Source of the DNA: Sulfitobacter sp. DFL-14
Lineage (GTDB): Bacteria > Pseudomonadota > Alphaproteobacteria > Rhodobacterales > Rhodobacteraceae
DNA length: 64,000 nt
Assembly (NCBI RefSeq): GCF_003335585.1
Contig: NZ_QBFD01000029.1
Span: forward strand, 281,523 to 345,522
Reading direction: 5' to 3'
This document shows, piece by piece, positions 34,638 to 44,004 of this stretch. Each line of letters begins with the position of its first letter. Within the stretch, counting starts at the first letter, position 1. A program made the translations under genes and the position numbers. Under the pieces are notes generated by a model. The model was given only the letters and a program-made list of their open reading frames with translations, made no database searches and was not told the DNA's origin.

Positions 34638-36440
34638 CTATTCGGCAGCGATGCCATCGGTGAATTGCAGCCGTGCCAGCCGGGCATAGAGGCCTCCCTT
34701 GGCCACCAGGGCATCATGGGTGCCAGTCGCCACCACGCGCCCCGCTTCCAGAACGACAATGCGGTCCGCCTTTTTCACGGTCGCCAGACGGTGCGCCACG
34801 ATCAATGTGGTGCGGTCCCGGCTCAGGTGGTCCACCGCCTGTTGTACCGCACGCTCGCTTTCGGCATCCAATGCGCTGGTCGCCTCATCCAGCAGCAGCA
34901 CCGGCGCGTCGCGCAGGATCGCGCGGGCGATGGCAATACGCTGCTTCTGCCCGCCGGACAGCATGACGCCACGCTCGCCCAGATAGCTGTCATAGCCATC
35001 GGGCAGCGCCGCGATGAAATCATGCGCGGCAGCGGCCCTTGCCGCGGCCTCGACTTCCGCATCGCTGGCTTCGGGTCTGCCAAAGCGAATGTTTTCCGAG
35101 GCCGAGGCGGCAAAGATCACCGGGTCCTGCGGCACCAGCGCGATGGCCTGGCGGAAGGCATCCCGCGCCACCTCGCGCAGGTCCACCCCATCCAGCGTGA
35201 TGCGGCCGGACGAAGGATCATAGAACCGCAGGATCAACTGGATGATCGTGGTCTTTCCCGCCCCGGAGGGGCCGACGAAAGCCACCGTTTCGCCCGGCTG
35301 AATGTCCAGCGTCACCCCATCCAGCGCCGCAGTTCCAGGTCGCGCGGGATAGGAGAAATGCACATCCTCGAACAGGATCCGCCCGCGGACCGGGTCCGGC
35401 AAAACACCCGCTTCCACCGGGTCCTGCACACTGTCCTCGGCATGCAGCAATTCGACAAGCCGCTCCGTCGCGCCGGCCGCGCGCTGCAGCTCGCCCCAGA
35501 TTTCCGACAGCGCCGCAACGCCGCCCGCAACCATCACTGCATAGATCACGAATTGCACCAGCGCGCCGGGGGTCATATTGCCCTCGCGCACATCATTGGC
35601 ACCGATCCACAGCACCCCGACCACGCCGGTGAAGACAAGGAAAATCACGATCACCGTCATCGCGGCGCGGGTCTTGATCCGGCGGCGGGCAGCATCAAAA
35701 GACCCCTCTGTCATGCGGGCAAAGGCATCGCGCGTCACGGTTTCATGGGTAAAGGCCTGCACCGTCTGCACCGCGCCCAGGCTTTCCGACGCGTTGCCGG
35801 AAGAGGCGGCGATCCAGTCCTGGTTCTCCCGGCTGATCACACGCAACCGGCGGCCCAGCACCAGGATCGGGATGACCACCGCAGGCACGATCAACAGCAC
35901 CAGCCCGGTCAGCTTGGCCGAGGTCAGCAGCATCAGCGCAAGCCCTCCCGTGAAGATCAGGATGTTGCGCAGGGCGATGGAAACGGAGGAGCCGATGACG
36001 CTGAGGATCAGGGTGGTATCGGTTGTGATCCGGCTCAACACCTCGCCGGTCATGATCCGTTCATAAAACGCAGGGCTCATGGAAATGACCCTGTCAAAGA
36101 CCGCGCGCCGGATATCGGCAACCACACGTTCGCCCAGCCGCGTCACCAGCGCATAGCGCAGCCCGGTGCCGACAGCCAAGAGCGCCGCAATCCCCAGGGC
36201 GGCCAGAAAGTAACGGTCAAGCAGTTCCGTTTCGGCAGATCGGAAGTTGTCCACCACCCGCCTCACCGCCAGCGGCAGCGTCAGCGACACCATCGCCGTC
36301 AGCATCAACGCCAGCACCGCCAGCGCCATCAGCCCGCGATAGGGCAGCATGAAGGGCAAAAGCGCCCGAAGTGCGCCGATCCGCCGCGACTTTTCACGTT
36401 CTTCGGTCTGGGTTGGTGCGGGAACGGGTGCGCGTGCCAT
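34638..36440 (-). CDS. ABC exporter half-transporter (MsbA/LmrA-like)
   Basis: The 600-residue protein fuses a six-helix membrane domain (about 25-320) to an ATPase domain with Walker A GPSGAGKTT, signature LSGGQKQR and Walker B VLLLDEATSALD. It resembles lipid or multidrug exporters that work as homodimers. The start ATG has AAAGGACG upstream. Long palindrome P3 ends 18 nt before the ATG, so it would lie in the 5' leader or promoter. The gap to the acyl-CoA synthetase (34492-34637) holds nothing notable. The substrate is unknown. Confidence 0.88.
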   Translation of the reverse strand: MARAPVPAPTQTEEREKSRRIGALRALLPFMLPYRGLMALAVLALMLTAMVSLTLPLAVRRVVDNFRSAETELLDRYFLAALGIAALLAVGTGLRYALVTRLGERVVADIRRAVFDRVISMSPAFYERIMTGEVLSRITTDTTLILSVIGSSVSIALRNILIFTGGLALMLLTSAKLTGLVLLIVPAVVIPILVLGRRLRVISRENQDWIAASSGNASESLGAVQTVQAFTHETVTRDAFARMTEGSFDAARRRIKTRAAMTVIVIFLVFTGVVGVLWIGANDVREGNMTPGALVQFVIYAVMVAGGVAALSEIWGELQRAAGATERLVELLHAEDSVQDPVEAGVLPDPVRGRILFEDVHFSYPARPGTAALDGVTLDIQPGETVAFVGPSGAGKTTIIQLILRFYDPSSGRITLDGVDLREVARDAFRQAIALVPQDPVIFAASASENIRFGRPEASDAEVEAAARAAAAHDFIAALPDGYDSYLGERGVMLSGGQKQRIAIARAILRDAPVLLLDEATSALDAESERAVQQAVDHLSRDRTTLIVAHRLATVKKADRIVVLEAGRVVATGTHDALVAKGGLYARLARLQFTDGIAAE

Positions 36441-36458
36441 GGTTCGTCCTTTTTTACA

Positions 36459-36554
36459 GCGTCCGGCCTTTGACCTGAGGTAGCCCTCATCGCCAATGTC
36501 CCGAGAGCGCGTAGCGCGGCAGGGTATTGGCGTTTCAAGTTAAAGGCCGGACGC
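36459..36554. repeat. long palindrome P3 with conserved core (~96 nt)
   Basis: Outer arms GCGTCCGGCCTTT / AAAGGCCGGACGC enclose inner arms CGCCAAT / ATTGGCG. The centre holds the same core as P2 (GTCCCGAGAGCG ... GGCAGGGT). It lies between tRNA-Gly and the ABC exporter start, immediately upstream of the exporter's ribosome-binding site. Confidence 0.75.
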
Positions 36555-36632
36555 TTTATTCGTGACGTGTCATGGCGCGGCAGCACGCAGGGGTCAAGCG
36601 CCACCGATGTCGCAGTTGAACTTTGCAAGGGC

Positions 36633-36706
<74 letters not shown>

Positions 36707-36811
36707 GCAGGGATTGAGTTAAGTCATCCGATCCGGAGCGTCAAGAAGGGCAATGCCGGCTTTCGACCCGCAGGCAGAGATATCCGCCCCGCGCGGCGCA
36801 CCCAGTCCCGG

Positions 36812-37846
36812 TCAGCTTTCCGGGCCCTCGCTGAGGATACACAGCACATTTGCCTTTGGCGTGATGCCCAGCGCGCGCTTGCCTTCCTCCCCAAGGGCCA
36901 GCAGGGCGGCAATGCCCGCAGCCCCCGAAGGGGTCGAGGCCAGACCGGCGACCATCGCGGTCCCCGCGCCTACCTGCGCCTCCTGCTCGGTGATCAGCGC
37001 ATAGGCATCCGCATCGCGCGCCAGCCCCTTCAGGGCGATCAGCGAGGGGCTCTTGCAATCCAGCCTGCCCATGTTGCTGGCGGGCCCCGGGCTGGTGACC
37101 GCCCTGCCCGCCGCAACCGAGCCATAAAGCGCCGGGGCCACTGCCGGTTCAACCACGACGATCCGCGGGCCATCCCCCCAATGCGCCCGGGCACAGGCGG
37201 CACAGGCCCCCGCCAGCCCGCCGACCCCGGCCTGCAGAAAGATATGGCTGGGCGCCCGGGGCATCTGGCGCACCGCTTCCGCCATCAGCGCGAGGTAGCC
37301 TTCCATCACCGCCAGCGGATCTTCGGTATATCCCGCCCAGGCCGTATCCGACAAAAGATGCCAGCCTTTCGCCGCCGCCTCCTGCTCCGCTGCGGCCATG
37401 GCCTCCTCATAGGTCGCCCCCTCGCGGCGCACCTCGGCCCCTTGCGCTTTCAGCCGCCCGGCAAAGGCTTCCGCCACCGTTTCGGCAATATAGATGACCG
37501 ATGCCGCACCGAATGCCGCTGCACCCGCCGCCACCGACAATCCGTGATTGCCCGCACTTGCCGTGACATAGGTCCGGCCCCGTGCAGCCTTACCGTGGCG
37601 GGCGATGACATGGGCGGCCCCCAGCGCCTTGAAGCTGCCAAGTCCCATGCGCCCGCGTTCATCCTTGACCCAGACCTGCGCCACCCCTGCCTCCACCGCG
37701 ATGGCTTCGGCCTCCACCAGCGGGGTTTCGGCGGCAACCGGGCAACGCGCCAGCAGCGCCTCTACCCCGGCCGCATCAGCGACGGGGAATGGGATGTCAT
37801 CCAGACCTGAAACAGCGACCGGGCGTGCAACGTTCAAAATATCCAT
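36812..37846 (-). CDS. PLP-dependent fold-type II enzyme, diaminopropionate ammonia-lyase-like
   Basis: The 344-residue protein has the PLP-Lys motif KDERGRMGLGSFKALGA, in which the Lys of SFK forms the Schiff base, then ASAGNHGLS for the substrate carboxylate and a glycine-rich phosphate-binding region QAGVGGLAGA. The KDExxRxGLxxFKxLG pattern is closest to diaminopropionate ammonia-lyase and related threonine-dehydratase-like enzymes. It is shorter than typical DpaL (~400), so the substrate is uncertain. The ATG lies only 3 nt from palindrome P4 (37850-37947), leaving no free ribosome-binding site outside that element. Confidence 0.82.
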   Translation of the reverse strand: MDILNVARPVAVSGLDDIPFPVADAAGVEALLARCPVAAETPLVEAEAIAVEAGVAQVWVKDERGRMGLGSFKALGAAHVIARHGKAARGRTYVTASAGNHGLSVAAGAAAFGAASVIYIAETVAEAFAGRLKAQGAEVRREGATYEEAMAAAEQEAAAKGWHLLSDTAWAGYTEDPLAVMEGYLALMAEAVRQMPRAPSHIFLQAGVGGLAGACAACARAHWGDGPRIVVVEPAVAPALYGSVAAGRAVTSPGPASNMGRLDCKSPSLIALKGLARDADAYALITEQEAQVGAGTAMVAGLASTPSGAAGIAALLALGEEGKRALGITPKANVLCILSEGPES

Positions 37847-37849
37847 AAA

Positions 37850-37947
37850 GCGTCCGACCTTATATCTGAATCATCCCGTGACACGAATGTCCCGAGAGCG
37901 CCGCAGGCGCGGCAGGGTATTCGTGTCTCAAGTTCAAGGTCGGGCGC
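37850..37947. repeat. long palindrome P4 with conserved core (~98 nt)
   Basis: Outer arms GCGTCCGACCTT / AAGGTCGGGCGC and inner arms ACACGAAT / ATTCGTGT differ in sequence from P2 and P3 but still pair. The core GTCCCGAGAGCG ... GGCAGGGT is kept. It ends 3 nt before the start codon of the PLP enzyme on the minus strand. Confidence 0.75.
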
Positions 37948-38006
37948 CTGGGTTACCGGACACGGCGACGCAGGCCACGTCAAGTGCTGCCCTGCAACTG
38001 CATATG

Positions 38007-38573
38007 TCAATCGCAGGGCGCACCGGCGGCCCCCCAGATCTCCACATCGGCGGCAATATCTTCGGGCGTGCCGTCAGGGGCAGAGCGGCCTGCGCCGGGG
38101 GCATAGCCCCAGGCCACGAAAGGCGAGCTTCGCAGGTGTTCGGCAAGCTCGGCAATATCGTTGCCGTCATTGGTTTCCGGATCGCGCATCTGTGCGCAGA
38201 TCTCGGCGCTGGACCTGCCCAGCCAGGCCAGTTCGACCGGGGGCAGACGCCAGGCATCACTGATATGGGGCGGTGCATGGGGCACGGTGTTGGCCCTGCC
38301 CGTGGTCACATGACAGGTCCGGCAGGGCGTGCTCAGCGCGCCGATCCGGGTCTCATCCGCCAGAACCCCCATGCCGTGAACGGTATCTGCCCCATAGCCC
38401 AAACCGTTCCACATCGGTTGACCGCTTTCGCCCACATGGCAGTTAGTGCAGCGCGGATGCGAGACCTTTTCGAAAATCCGGTCCCAGGCGGCAAGGCCCG
38501 CTTCACGGCTCTCCGTGGTTTCCTGCGCGGCCAGCGGGGCTGCCAGCAACAGCGCTGCAATCACGAGGCGCAT
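38007..38573 (-). CDS. diheme c-type cytochrome of the molybdenum hydroxylase operon
   Basis: The 188-residue protein has a Sec signal peptide (MRLVIAALLLAAPLAAQ) and two heme-binding motifs, CTNCH (42-46) and CRTCH (84-88). It starts at the stop of the molybdenum subunit gene (shared base), so it is the last gene of a three-gene operon. It should accept electrons from the periplasmic molybdenum hydroxylase and pass them to the respiratory chain. Proteins like this are sometimes called isoquinoline 1-oxidoreductase subunit; the heme-only assignment is firmer. Confidence 0.85.
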   Translation of the reverse strand: MRLVIAALLLAAPLAAQETTESREAGLAAWDRIFEKVSHPRCTNCHVGESGQPMWNGLGYGADTVHGMGVLADETRIGALSTPCRTCHVTTGRANTVPHAPPHISDAWRLPPVELAWLGRSSAEICAQMRDPETNDGNDIAELAEHLRSSPFVAWGYAPGAGRSAPDGTPEDIAADVEIWGAAGAPCD

Positions 38574-40813
38574 CAGACAAAATCCACGTGTTTGGCAAAG
38601 GGCAATTCGCGGATCCGCTTGCCGGTCGCGGCAAAGATCGCATTGCCCAGCGCGGGTGCGGCGGGTGGCACGCCCGGTTCACCGATGCCGCGGATCCTGT
38701 CGCCGTTTTCAAGACCGCGCACCATGATCTGCGGCGTCTGGTGCAGGCGCATCCCCTCGAACACATGGAAATTGTCCTGCTGGGCCACGCCCCCAGAATA
38801 GGTCAGCTCGCAGTTCATCGCATGGCCCAGCCCCCAGATCACCCCGCCCGAAAGCTGCGCCTCGAAGTTCACCGGGTCCAGCACCCGGCCCACATCGGCG
38901 GCGACAAAAACCTTGTCGATGCGGATGCCGCGATCCGTATCCGTAACTTCCACCACCTCGGCCACCGGCACCCCGAAAGACAGGGTAAAGGCGATCCCGC
39001 GCCCGCGCCCCGGGCCAAGGTCGCTGCCCCAGCCCGACATCTCGGCCACCGCTTCAAGCACCTTGCGCGAAGTGTCGTGCCAGCACAGGCGCAGCCGTTC
39101 CTCCAGCGGGTCGGCCCCGGCAGCGTGGCACAGCTCATCCAGAAAGCTCTCATGCAGGAAGCCGTTGCCGGATGCACCGACGGACCGCCAGGAGCTGACC
39201 GGCACCATCGGCGGCACCCGGTAGCCGGTGACCCGGTAATCCGGGATCGCATAGGGCTGGTCCCAGGCCCCGGCCACGATGGCCACATCCGGCCCGATGG
39301 CGGGCTGGCCCAGACGGCCCAGCGAGGACGCGGTCACGGAAGGCGCCGCGATGCCCAGATCATAGGCTGCCACCTGACCGCCCGACACCGCCCCCCGCGC
39401 GCGGCTGATCGCCAGCGGACGGGGAAAATCATGGGTCATGTCCTCTTCCCGGCTCCAGACCATCTTGATCGGAGTGTCGGGTATCTCCAGCGCGATTTCG
39501 ACAGCCTGCCGAATGTAATCATCTTCCAGCCGCCGCCCGAAGCTGCCGCCGGACATCAGCACATGGACATGGACGTTTTCAGCCTCAAGCCCGGCCACGG
39601 CGGCGGCACCCTCCTGCACGAAACGCGGGATCTGGGTGCCGGTCCAGATGTCGAGCCGCCCCTCCGCCAGTTTGACGACCACGGACATCGGCTCCAGCGG
39701 GGCATGGGCCAGATAGGGGATGCGATACTCGGCTTCCAGCACATCCGCACCCTTGAGCGCCGCGTCCACATCGCCCTCGTCTTTGAACCGGCTGTCCTGC
39801 CGATCCTCGACGAAAGAGGCGGCAACATCGGCAAATTGCGCGGCTGTATCGCCAATATAGGGCGCTTCGCCCCAGTCCGCCTTGACCGCATCCGCGGCCC
39901 GAAAGGCGCGCCATGTGTTGTCTGCGACCACGGCAAAGCCCCCGGTGATCGGCATGATGGCCTGAACTCCGCGCATCACCTCTGCCTCGGTCGCATCATA
40001 GCCCAGAATGCCGCCGCCAAGCGCCGGGTTGGTGCGGGTGGTGGCATGCACCATGCCCTCCATCACCATGTCGATGCCATAGATCTGCGTGCCGGTGGAT
40101 TTGGCGATGATGTCGGTGCGCAGATGATCCCGCCCCAGCATCCGCCATTCCGAGGGGTCGCGCAGCGTGACATCCTGTACCGGGTCAATCTCTGCCGCCG
40201 TGGCGGCCAGGTCAGCATAGGCCAGCCGCATCCCGTCAGGCAGCACCACCGCGCCGCTTTCGGTGCGCAGCTGATCGCGTTCGAGACCGGTTTGCTGCGC
40301 CGCCGCCGCCAGCAGCGTCGCGCGCGCGACAGCGCCGGCATGGCGCAGACGGTCGTACATATCCGGCACCGTCGACGATCCGCCGGTGAGCTGCAGCCCC
40401 AGAAACTTGCCAAGCACATCCGCCGCCCCGCGCCCGGTGCGCGCCATCATGCTGTCGGAAGTCGCGGCAATCGGCATGCCTTCCGCGGCCACAACCCCGT
40501 TGTAATAGGCAGCCGAGGGCATGCCCGGATCAATCCGCACATCCGCCAGCTCCACATCCAGCTCTTCCGCCAGCAGATGCGCCTGGATCGAATAGGCGCC
40601 CTGCCCCACATCGGCACGCGGGGTGATCAGCGTCACGCCCTGGGCATCCACCTTGACGTAGGGGTTGAAGGCCACCTCGCCCGGTTTCAGCTCTGCCAGC
40701 AGCGGGTTCTTCACGTCCCGCTTGTACATGTAGGTGCCAAAGGCGACCCCGCCCAGCACCGCGACCGACCCCACCAGAAAGCTGCGGCGCGCGATGGTTT
40801 TCACCCGTCCCAT
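38573..40813 (-). CDS. xanthine dehydrogenase family molybdenum-binding subunit (IorB type)
   Basis: The 746-residue protein begins with a twin-arginine signal (IARRSFLVGSVAVLGG), so the folded holoenzyme is exported to the periplasm. The Mo-binding region has the SGGSFGRRLEDDY motif of the IorB/membrane-bound aldehyde dehydrogenase branch and the C-terminal RGIGEPGVPPAAPALGNAIF segment whose Glu is the expected catalytic base. It hydroxylates N-heterocycles or oxidises aldehydes in this family; which one cannot be said. The neighbours encode its [2Fe-2S] subunit and a diheme cytochrome c, a complete electron path without a FAD subunit. Confidence 0.9.
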   Translation of the reverse strand: MGRVKTIARRSFLVGSVAVLGGVAFGTYMYKRDVKNPLLAELKPGEVAFNPYVKVDAQGVTLITPRADVGQGAYSIQAHLLAEELDVELADVRIDPGMPSAAYYNGVVAAEGMPIAATSDSMMARTGRGAADVLGKFLGLQLTGGSSTVPDMYDRLRHAGAVARATLLAAAAQQTGLERDQLRTESGAVVLPDGMRLAYADLAATAAEIDPVQDVTLRDPSEWRMLGRDHLRTDIIAKSTGTQIYGIDMVMEGMVHATTRTNPALGGGILGYDATEAEVMRGVQAIMPITGGFAVVADNTWRAFRAADAVKADWGEAPYIGDTAAQFADVAASFVEDRQDSRFKDEGDVDAALKGADVLEAEYRIPYLAHAPLEPMSVVVKLAEGRLDIWTGTQIPRFVQEGAAAVAGLEAENVHVHVLMSGGSFGRRLEDDYIRQAVEIALEIPDTPIKMVWSREEDMTHDFPRPLAISRARGAVSGGQVAAYDLGIAAPSVTASSLGRLGQPAIGPDVAIVAGAWDQPYAIPDYRVTGYRVPPMVPVSSWRSVGASGNGFLHESFLDELCHAAGADPLEERLRLCWHDTSRKVLEAVAEMSGWGSDLGPGRGRGIAFTLSFGVPVAEVVEVTDTDRGIRIDKVFVAADVGRVLDPVNFEAQLSGGVIWGLGHAMNCELTYSGGVAQQDNFHVFEGMRLHQTPQIMVRGLENGDRIRGIGEPGVPPAAPALGNAIFAATGKRIRELPFAKHVDFV

Positions 40814-40815
40814 GC

Positions 40816-41274
40816 TCAGACCCCCTGCAACTTGGCGGCGGCGGTCTTCACAGCAGCGCGGATGCGCGGATAGGTCCCGCAGCGACAGAGGTTCCCGCTC
40901 ATCGCGGCGTCGATCTGTTCGTCGGTCGGCTCCGGGTTGAGATCAAGAAAGGACGCCGCCTGCATGATCTGCCCCGACTGGCAGTAACCGCATTGGGCCA
41001 CCTGATGGTCCACCCAGGCCTGCTGCACCGCATGCAGCGCCTGCGGGGTTCCAAGCCCCTCGATCGTGGTCACTTCGCCATCCACATCCGCTGCCGCCAG
41101 CTGACAGGACCGCACGGCGACCCCGTCCACATGCACGGTGCAGGCCCCGCATTGCGCGATCCCGCAGCCATACTTCGGGCCGGTGATGCCCAACTCGTCA
41201 CGCAATACCCACAAAAGCGGCATGTCGTCTTCGACCTCCACCTCGTGATCGGTTCCGTTGACGCGCAGTCGCAT
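40816..41274 (-). CDS. [2Fe-2S] subunit of molybdenum hydroxylase (IorA type)
   Basis: The 152-residue protein has the N-terminal plant-type [2Fe-2S] cluster motif [17 protein letters not shown] plus a later Cys (RSC) and the C-terminal helical domain with CGYCQSGQ and CRCGTY for the second cluster. It transfers electrons from the molybdenum site to the cytochrome. The ATG at 41274 has a strong GGAGG and is chosen over an upstream in-frame start. No signal peptide is present; it probably rides out with the Tat-exported partner. Confidence 0.92.
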   Translation of the reverse strand: MRLRVNGTDHEVEVEDDMPLLWVLRDELGITGPKYGCGIAQCGACTVHVDGVAVRSCQLAAADVDGEVTTIEGLGTPQALHAVQQAWVDHQVAQCGYCQSGQIMQAASFLDLNPEPTDEQIDAAMSGNLCRCGTYPRIRAAVKTAAAKLQGV

Positions 41275-41392
41275 GGTCAGCCTCCAACTGGTCTTGTGGG
41301 GGAAGCTTAGCGCCAAAAACCGGCAGGTAAAGCAGGAGAAGACCGCCGGGCCATTGACCCGGTGGCAGCTTCAGCCCGTCAGAAAATCACCT

Positions 41393-42586
41393 TCAGCGCG
41401 TGGCTTCCAAAGCCTCAAGCCGCAATTGAAGGGAAGTGATCAACTGAGCCTGCGCATCACTTTGCGCCGCCTTTTCATGAAGCGCTGCAATCATCGCATC
41501 TTGCTCCAGCGTATAGAGTGTCAATTCCTCGACCTTTTTCAGCAAAGTCATCTGCATTTCGGTCATGTCCACGCCATTTGCCCTGATCTCGGCTTGCGAC
41601 GGCACCTCGGGCAGGTGGGAGTTCTCATCAATGAACGCCTGCACCTCGGCCAGCGGGCGCAGGGGATAATCGGCGTCGAAGACATAGTCCGGCACGTTCA
41701 GTTGCGTGTTGTTCACCACCAGCGTGCCGGTGATGTTCACTTCGCCCGGCAGGCCGTTTCGGCCAAGACGCATCAGGTTGTTGTTGGCCGCATTGTCGAT
41801 CTTGAACGGCGTGTTGCCGCCCGCTAACCCGACGTTCAGACGGCCCGAGTCCTGCTGGTTGCGGAATTCCCAGGTGGTGGGTGTCACACCATTCTGGCGC
41901 AGCCGGAATGCCGCGTCAGAACCTGCGCCGTTGGCATCGAACAATGCGAAAGCGTCGGTGTTGGTTGCGTTGGAACGGATGTGCAGAAGTTCCCCCGGCG
42001 TATCGGTGCCAAACCCGACAAAGCCATCGGTGTTAATGTACAGCCGACTGGAATTGTCCGTCAGGTCGCGGATTTCGAAGGTGTCGGCAGCGGTCAGTTC
42101 CCAGGAATGCGCGCTGCCGCCACTCTTGGTCATGCGGATCGCGGTTTCAGTTCCTGTATCGACAAGATGCACCTTGGCCAGAGGGATCGATGTGCCGAGT
42201 CCGACATCACCGCCAGTAGCCAGGAACAATGCATTTGTCCCTGCTCCGGCCTGCACAGTCACCGGGATGGTGTCCAGAGTTTCGTTCTTGAGCATGAACT
42301 GGTTGCGCCCTCCGGACACCCGTTCATTGGCCTGCAGCGCCCAGTGGTCGGAGGCGAAATTTTCGATTGTCGTGGCGTCGTCGAACAGGATACGGGTATT
42401 GGAGGCTTTGACGACGACCTGGTTGAAATCGCCGTTGAAAACTTCCTCTGCCACACACGAGGCACCTACACAAAGGTTGTTCCGGATCGAGGGGCTGGTG
42501 CTGCTCAGAATTTCGGCGGCAACCGGGATTGCAAATGGCGTCAAAAGGCCGAGGGCAAGGATGTAAGGTTGAAAGAATCTGTTCAT
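41393..42586 (-). CDS. secreted fibre-like paralog A of the tandem array
   Basis: The 397-residue protein has a Sec signal peptide (ending about PVAA) and a Cys pair LCVGASC (39/44). Head modules contain VGLGTSIPLAKVHLVDTG and VGFGTDTPGELLHIRS, a GLGTxxP...LHI pattern typical of fibre-like proteins. The array-wide core (NTDAFALFDANGAGSD to RLNVGLAGG) follows, then the PDYVF...HLPEVPS...KKVEELTLYTLEQ tail and a C-terminal coiled coil. The middle third is nearly identical to paralog D (45428). It ends the array and lies 24 nt after paralog B, so the two are probably cotranscribed. Function is unknown; surface or extracellular location is likely. Confidence 0.78.
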   Translation of the reverse strand: MNRFFQPYILALGLLTPFAIPVAAEILSSTSPSIRNNLCVGASCVAEEVFNGDFNQVVVKASNTRILFDDATTIENFASDHWALQANERVSGGRNQFMLKNETLDTIPVTVQAGAGTNALFLATGGDVGLGTSIPLAKVHLVDTGTETAIRMTKSGGSAHSWELTAADTFEIRDLTDNSSRLYINTDGFVGFGTDTPGELLHIRSNATNTDAFALFDANGAGSDAAFRLRQNGVTPTTWEFRNQQDSGRLNVGLAGGNTPFKIDNAANNNLMRLGRNGLPGEVNITGTLVVNNTQLNVPDYVFDADYPLRPLAEVQAFIDENSHLPEVPSQAEIRANGVDMTEMQMTLLKKVEELTLYTLEQDAMIAALHEKAAQSDAQAQLITSLQLRLEALEATR

Positions 42587-42610
42587 GTTATGTTTCCATT
42601 GGAAAAGGTT

Positions 42611-43858
42611 TCAGTTTGCCTCCAGCCGTTCCAGCCGTTGATTCAAATCGGCGATCTGGTTGGATTTGGCAGCGTCCCGTGCCTCCAGTTCTAATGTATA
42701 AAGCGTCAGTTCCTCGACTTTTTTCAGCAGGGTCATCTGCATCGCTGTCATGTCCACGCCATTGGCTGTGATATCGGCCTCTGATGGGACGTCCGGCAGA
42801 TGGCGGTTTTCGTCGATAAACGCCCGCACCTCGGCCAGCGAGCGCAGGGCGTAATCATCGGCAAAGACATAATCCGGCACGTTCAGCGTGGTGTTGTTCA
42901 CCACCAGCCGCCCCGTCACCACAACCGCGTCAGGGGCAGAGTTGATGCCCAGTTTCAGCAGGTTGTTGTTGGCCGCATTGTCGATTTTCAGCGGCGTGTT
43001 GCCCCCCGCGATCCCCACGTTCAAACGACCTGAATCCTGCTGATTTCGGAACTCCCATGTGCTGGGGGTGGCACCGTTCTGCTTGAGGCGGAACGCGGAA
43101 TCGGAGCCGCTACCCGCCGCTTCGAAGAGCGCGAAGGCATCCGTATTGGACGCATTGGACCGGATGTGCAGCAATTCCTCGGGCGCATCGGTGCCCAGCC
43201 CGACAAATCCGGTTTCGTCGATATGGAAGGACCGGGTCGGCGCCGTCCGGTCGATGCGGAATGGGGTGGTCGCGGCGGTCAGATCGGTGACGCTGAAGGC
43301 GGTCTGCCCGACGATCCGCCAGGCCTGCGGCGGCAAAAGCCCATTGCCGGTCTGTTCCATCCGAAAGCCGGGGCCGATGGCCCCGGAGGCATGCAGCCGG
43401 TCCTGCGGAAACATGGTGCCCAGCCCGATGCCGCCACCATTGTCGACCCAAAGCGCATTCTCGGGCGCGCCGCCTTCGATGCTGAAGGGGATCGTGTCAG
43501 CATTCAGATCTTCGATCGAAAAGCGTTCGATCCCGCCATTGTAATCGTCGTTCGGCCTGATCCGCCAATCGCGCCCGGGGTATTGCCCAGTCCCCGCAAC
43601 CGACTGATTGATCAGATCAATCCAGGCCTGCTTTGGTGTGTCGATGATAAGCGGCCTGTCATAACTGGTGGGCTCGTCCTCGCCGCATCTCAGCCCCAGA
43701 CAAAGGTTGCCGATGCTGGCACTGCCCGCAACCGTGAGGTCTGCTTCTTGTATGTCTCCGTCAGCGATACGGACACCGTTGCTGAAGGTGTCCTGCGCCG
43801 AAGCGGTCAGTGCGTAAGTCAGCGACAAAGCGACAATGATAAAAAGCCGGATCAACAT
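42611..43858 (-). CDS. secreted fibre-like paralog B
   Basis: The 415-residue protein has a signal peptide ending TASAQ, Cys53/Cys58 in LCLGLRC and an N-terminal head unlike its siblings (DTFSNGVRIADGDIQEADL). It includes an extra segment with WRIRPNDDYNGGIERFSIED and modules GIGLGTMFPQDRLHASG and VGLGTDAPEELLHIRS. The core is the most diverged of the five (FALFEAAGSGSDSAFRLKQ), yet the tail with HLPDVPSE and KKVEELTLYTLE is kept. This suggests it is an older member. The C-terminal ~20 residues form a coiled coil. It is cotranscribed with paralog A (24-nt gap). Confidence 0.78.
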   Translation of the reverse strand: MLIRLFIIVALSLTYALTASAQDTFSNGVRIADGDIQEADLTVAGSASIGNLCLGLRCGEDEPTSYDRPLIIDTPKQAWIDLINQSVAGTGQYPGRDWRIRPNDDYNGGIERFSIEDLNADTIPFSIEGGAPENALWVDNGGGIGLGTMFPQDRLHASGAIGPGFRMEQTGNGLLPPQAWRIVGQTAFSVTDLTAATTPFRIDRTAPTRSFHIDETGFVGLGTDAPEELLHIRSNASNTDAFALFEAAGSGSDSAFRLKQNGATPSTWEFRNQQDSGRLNVGIAGGNTPLKIDNAANNNLLKLGINSAPDAVVVTGRLVVNNTTLNVPDYVFADDYALRSLAEVRAFIDENRHLPDVPSEADITANGVDMTAMQMTLLKKVEELTLYTLELEARDAAKSNQIADLNQRLERLEAN

Positions 43859-44004
43859 GGGACAGTCTCCCGAAATGGAAATGGCGCAGGCAATGGCCGG
43901 GGTGCTGGCGCAAAATGACTTATGTTAAATTCCCGCCTCCCCCAGAAGGCGGACAGCGCAAGTTAACAGCGCAAGGTCCGCTCGTGTCAAACCTCATGGC
44001 GCGT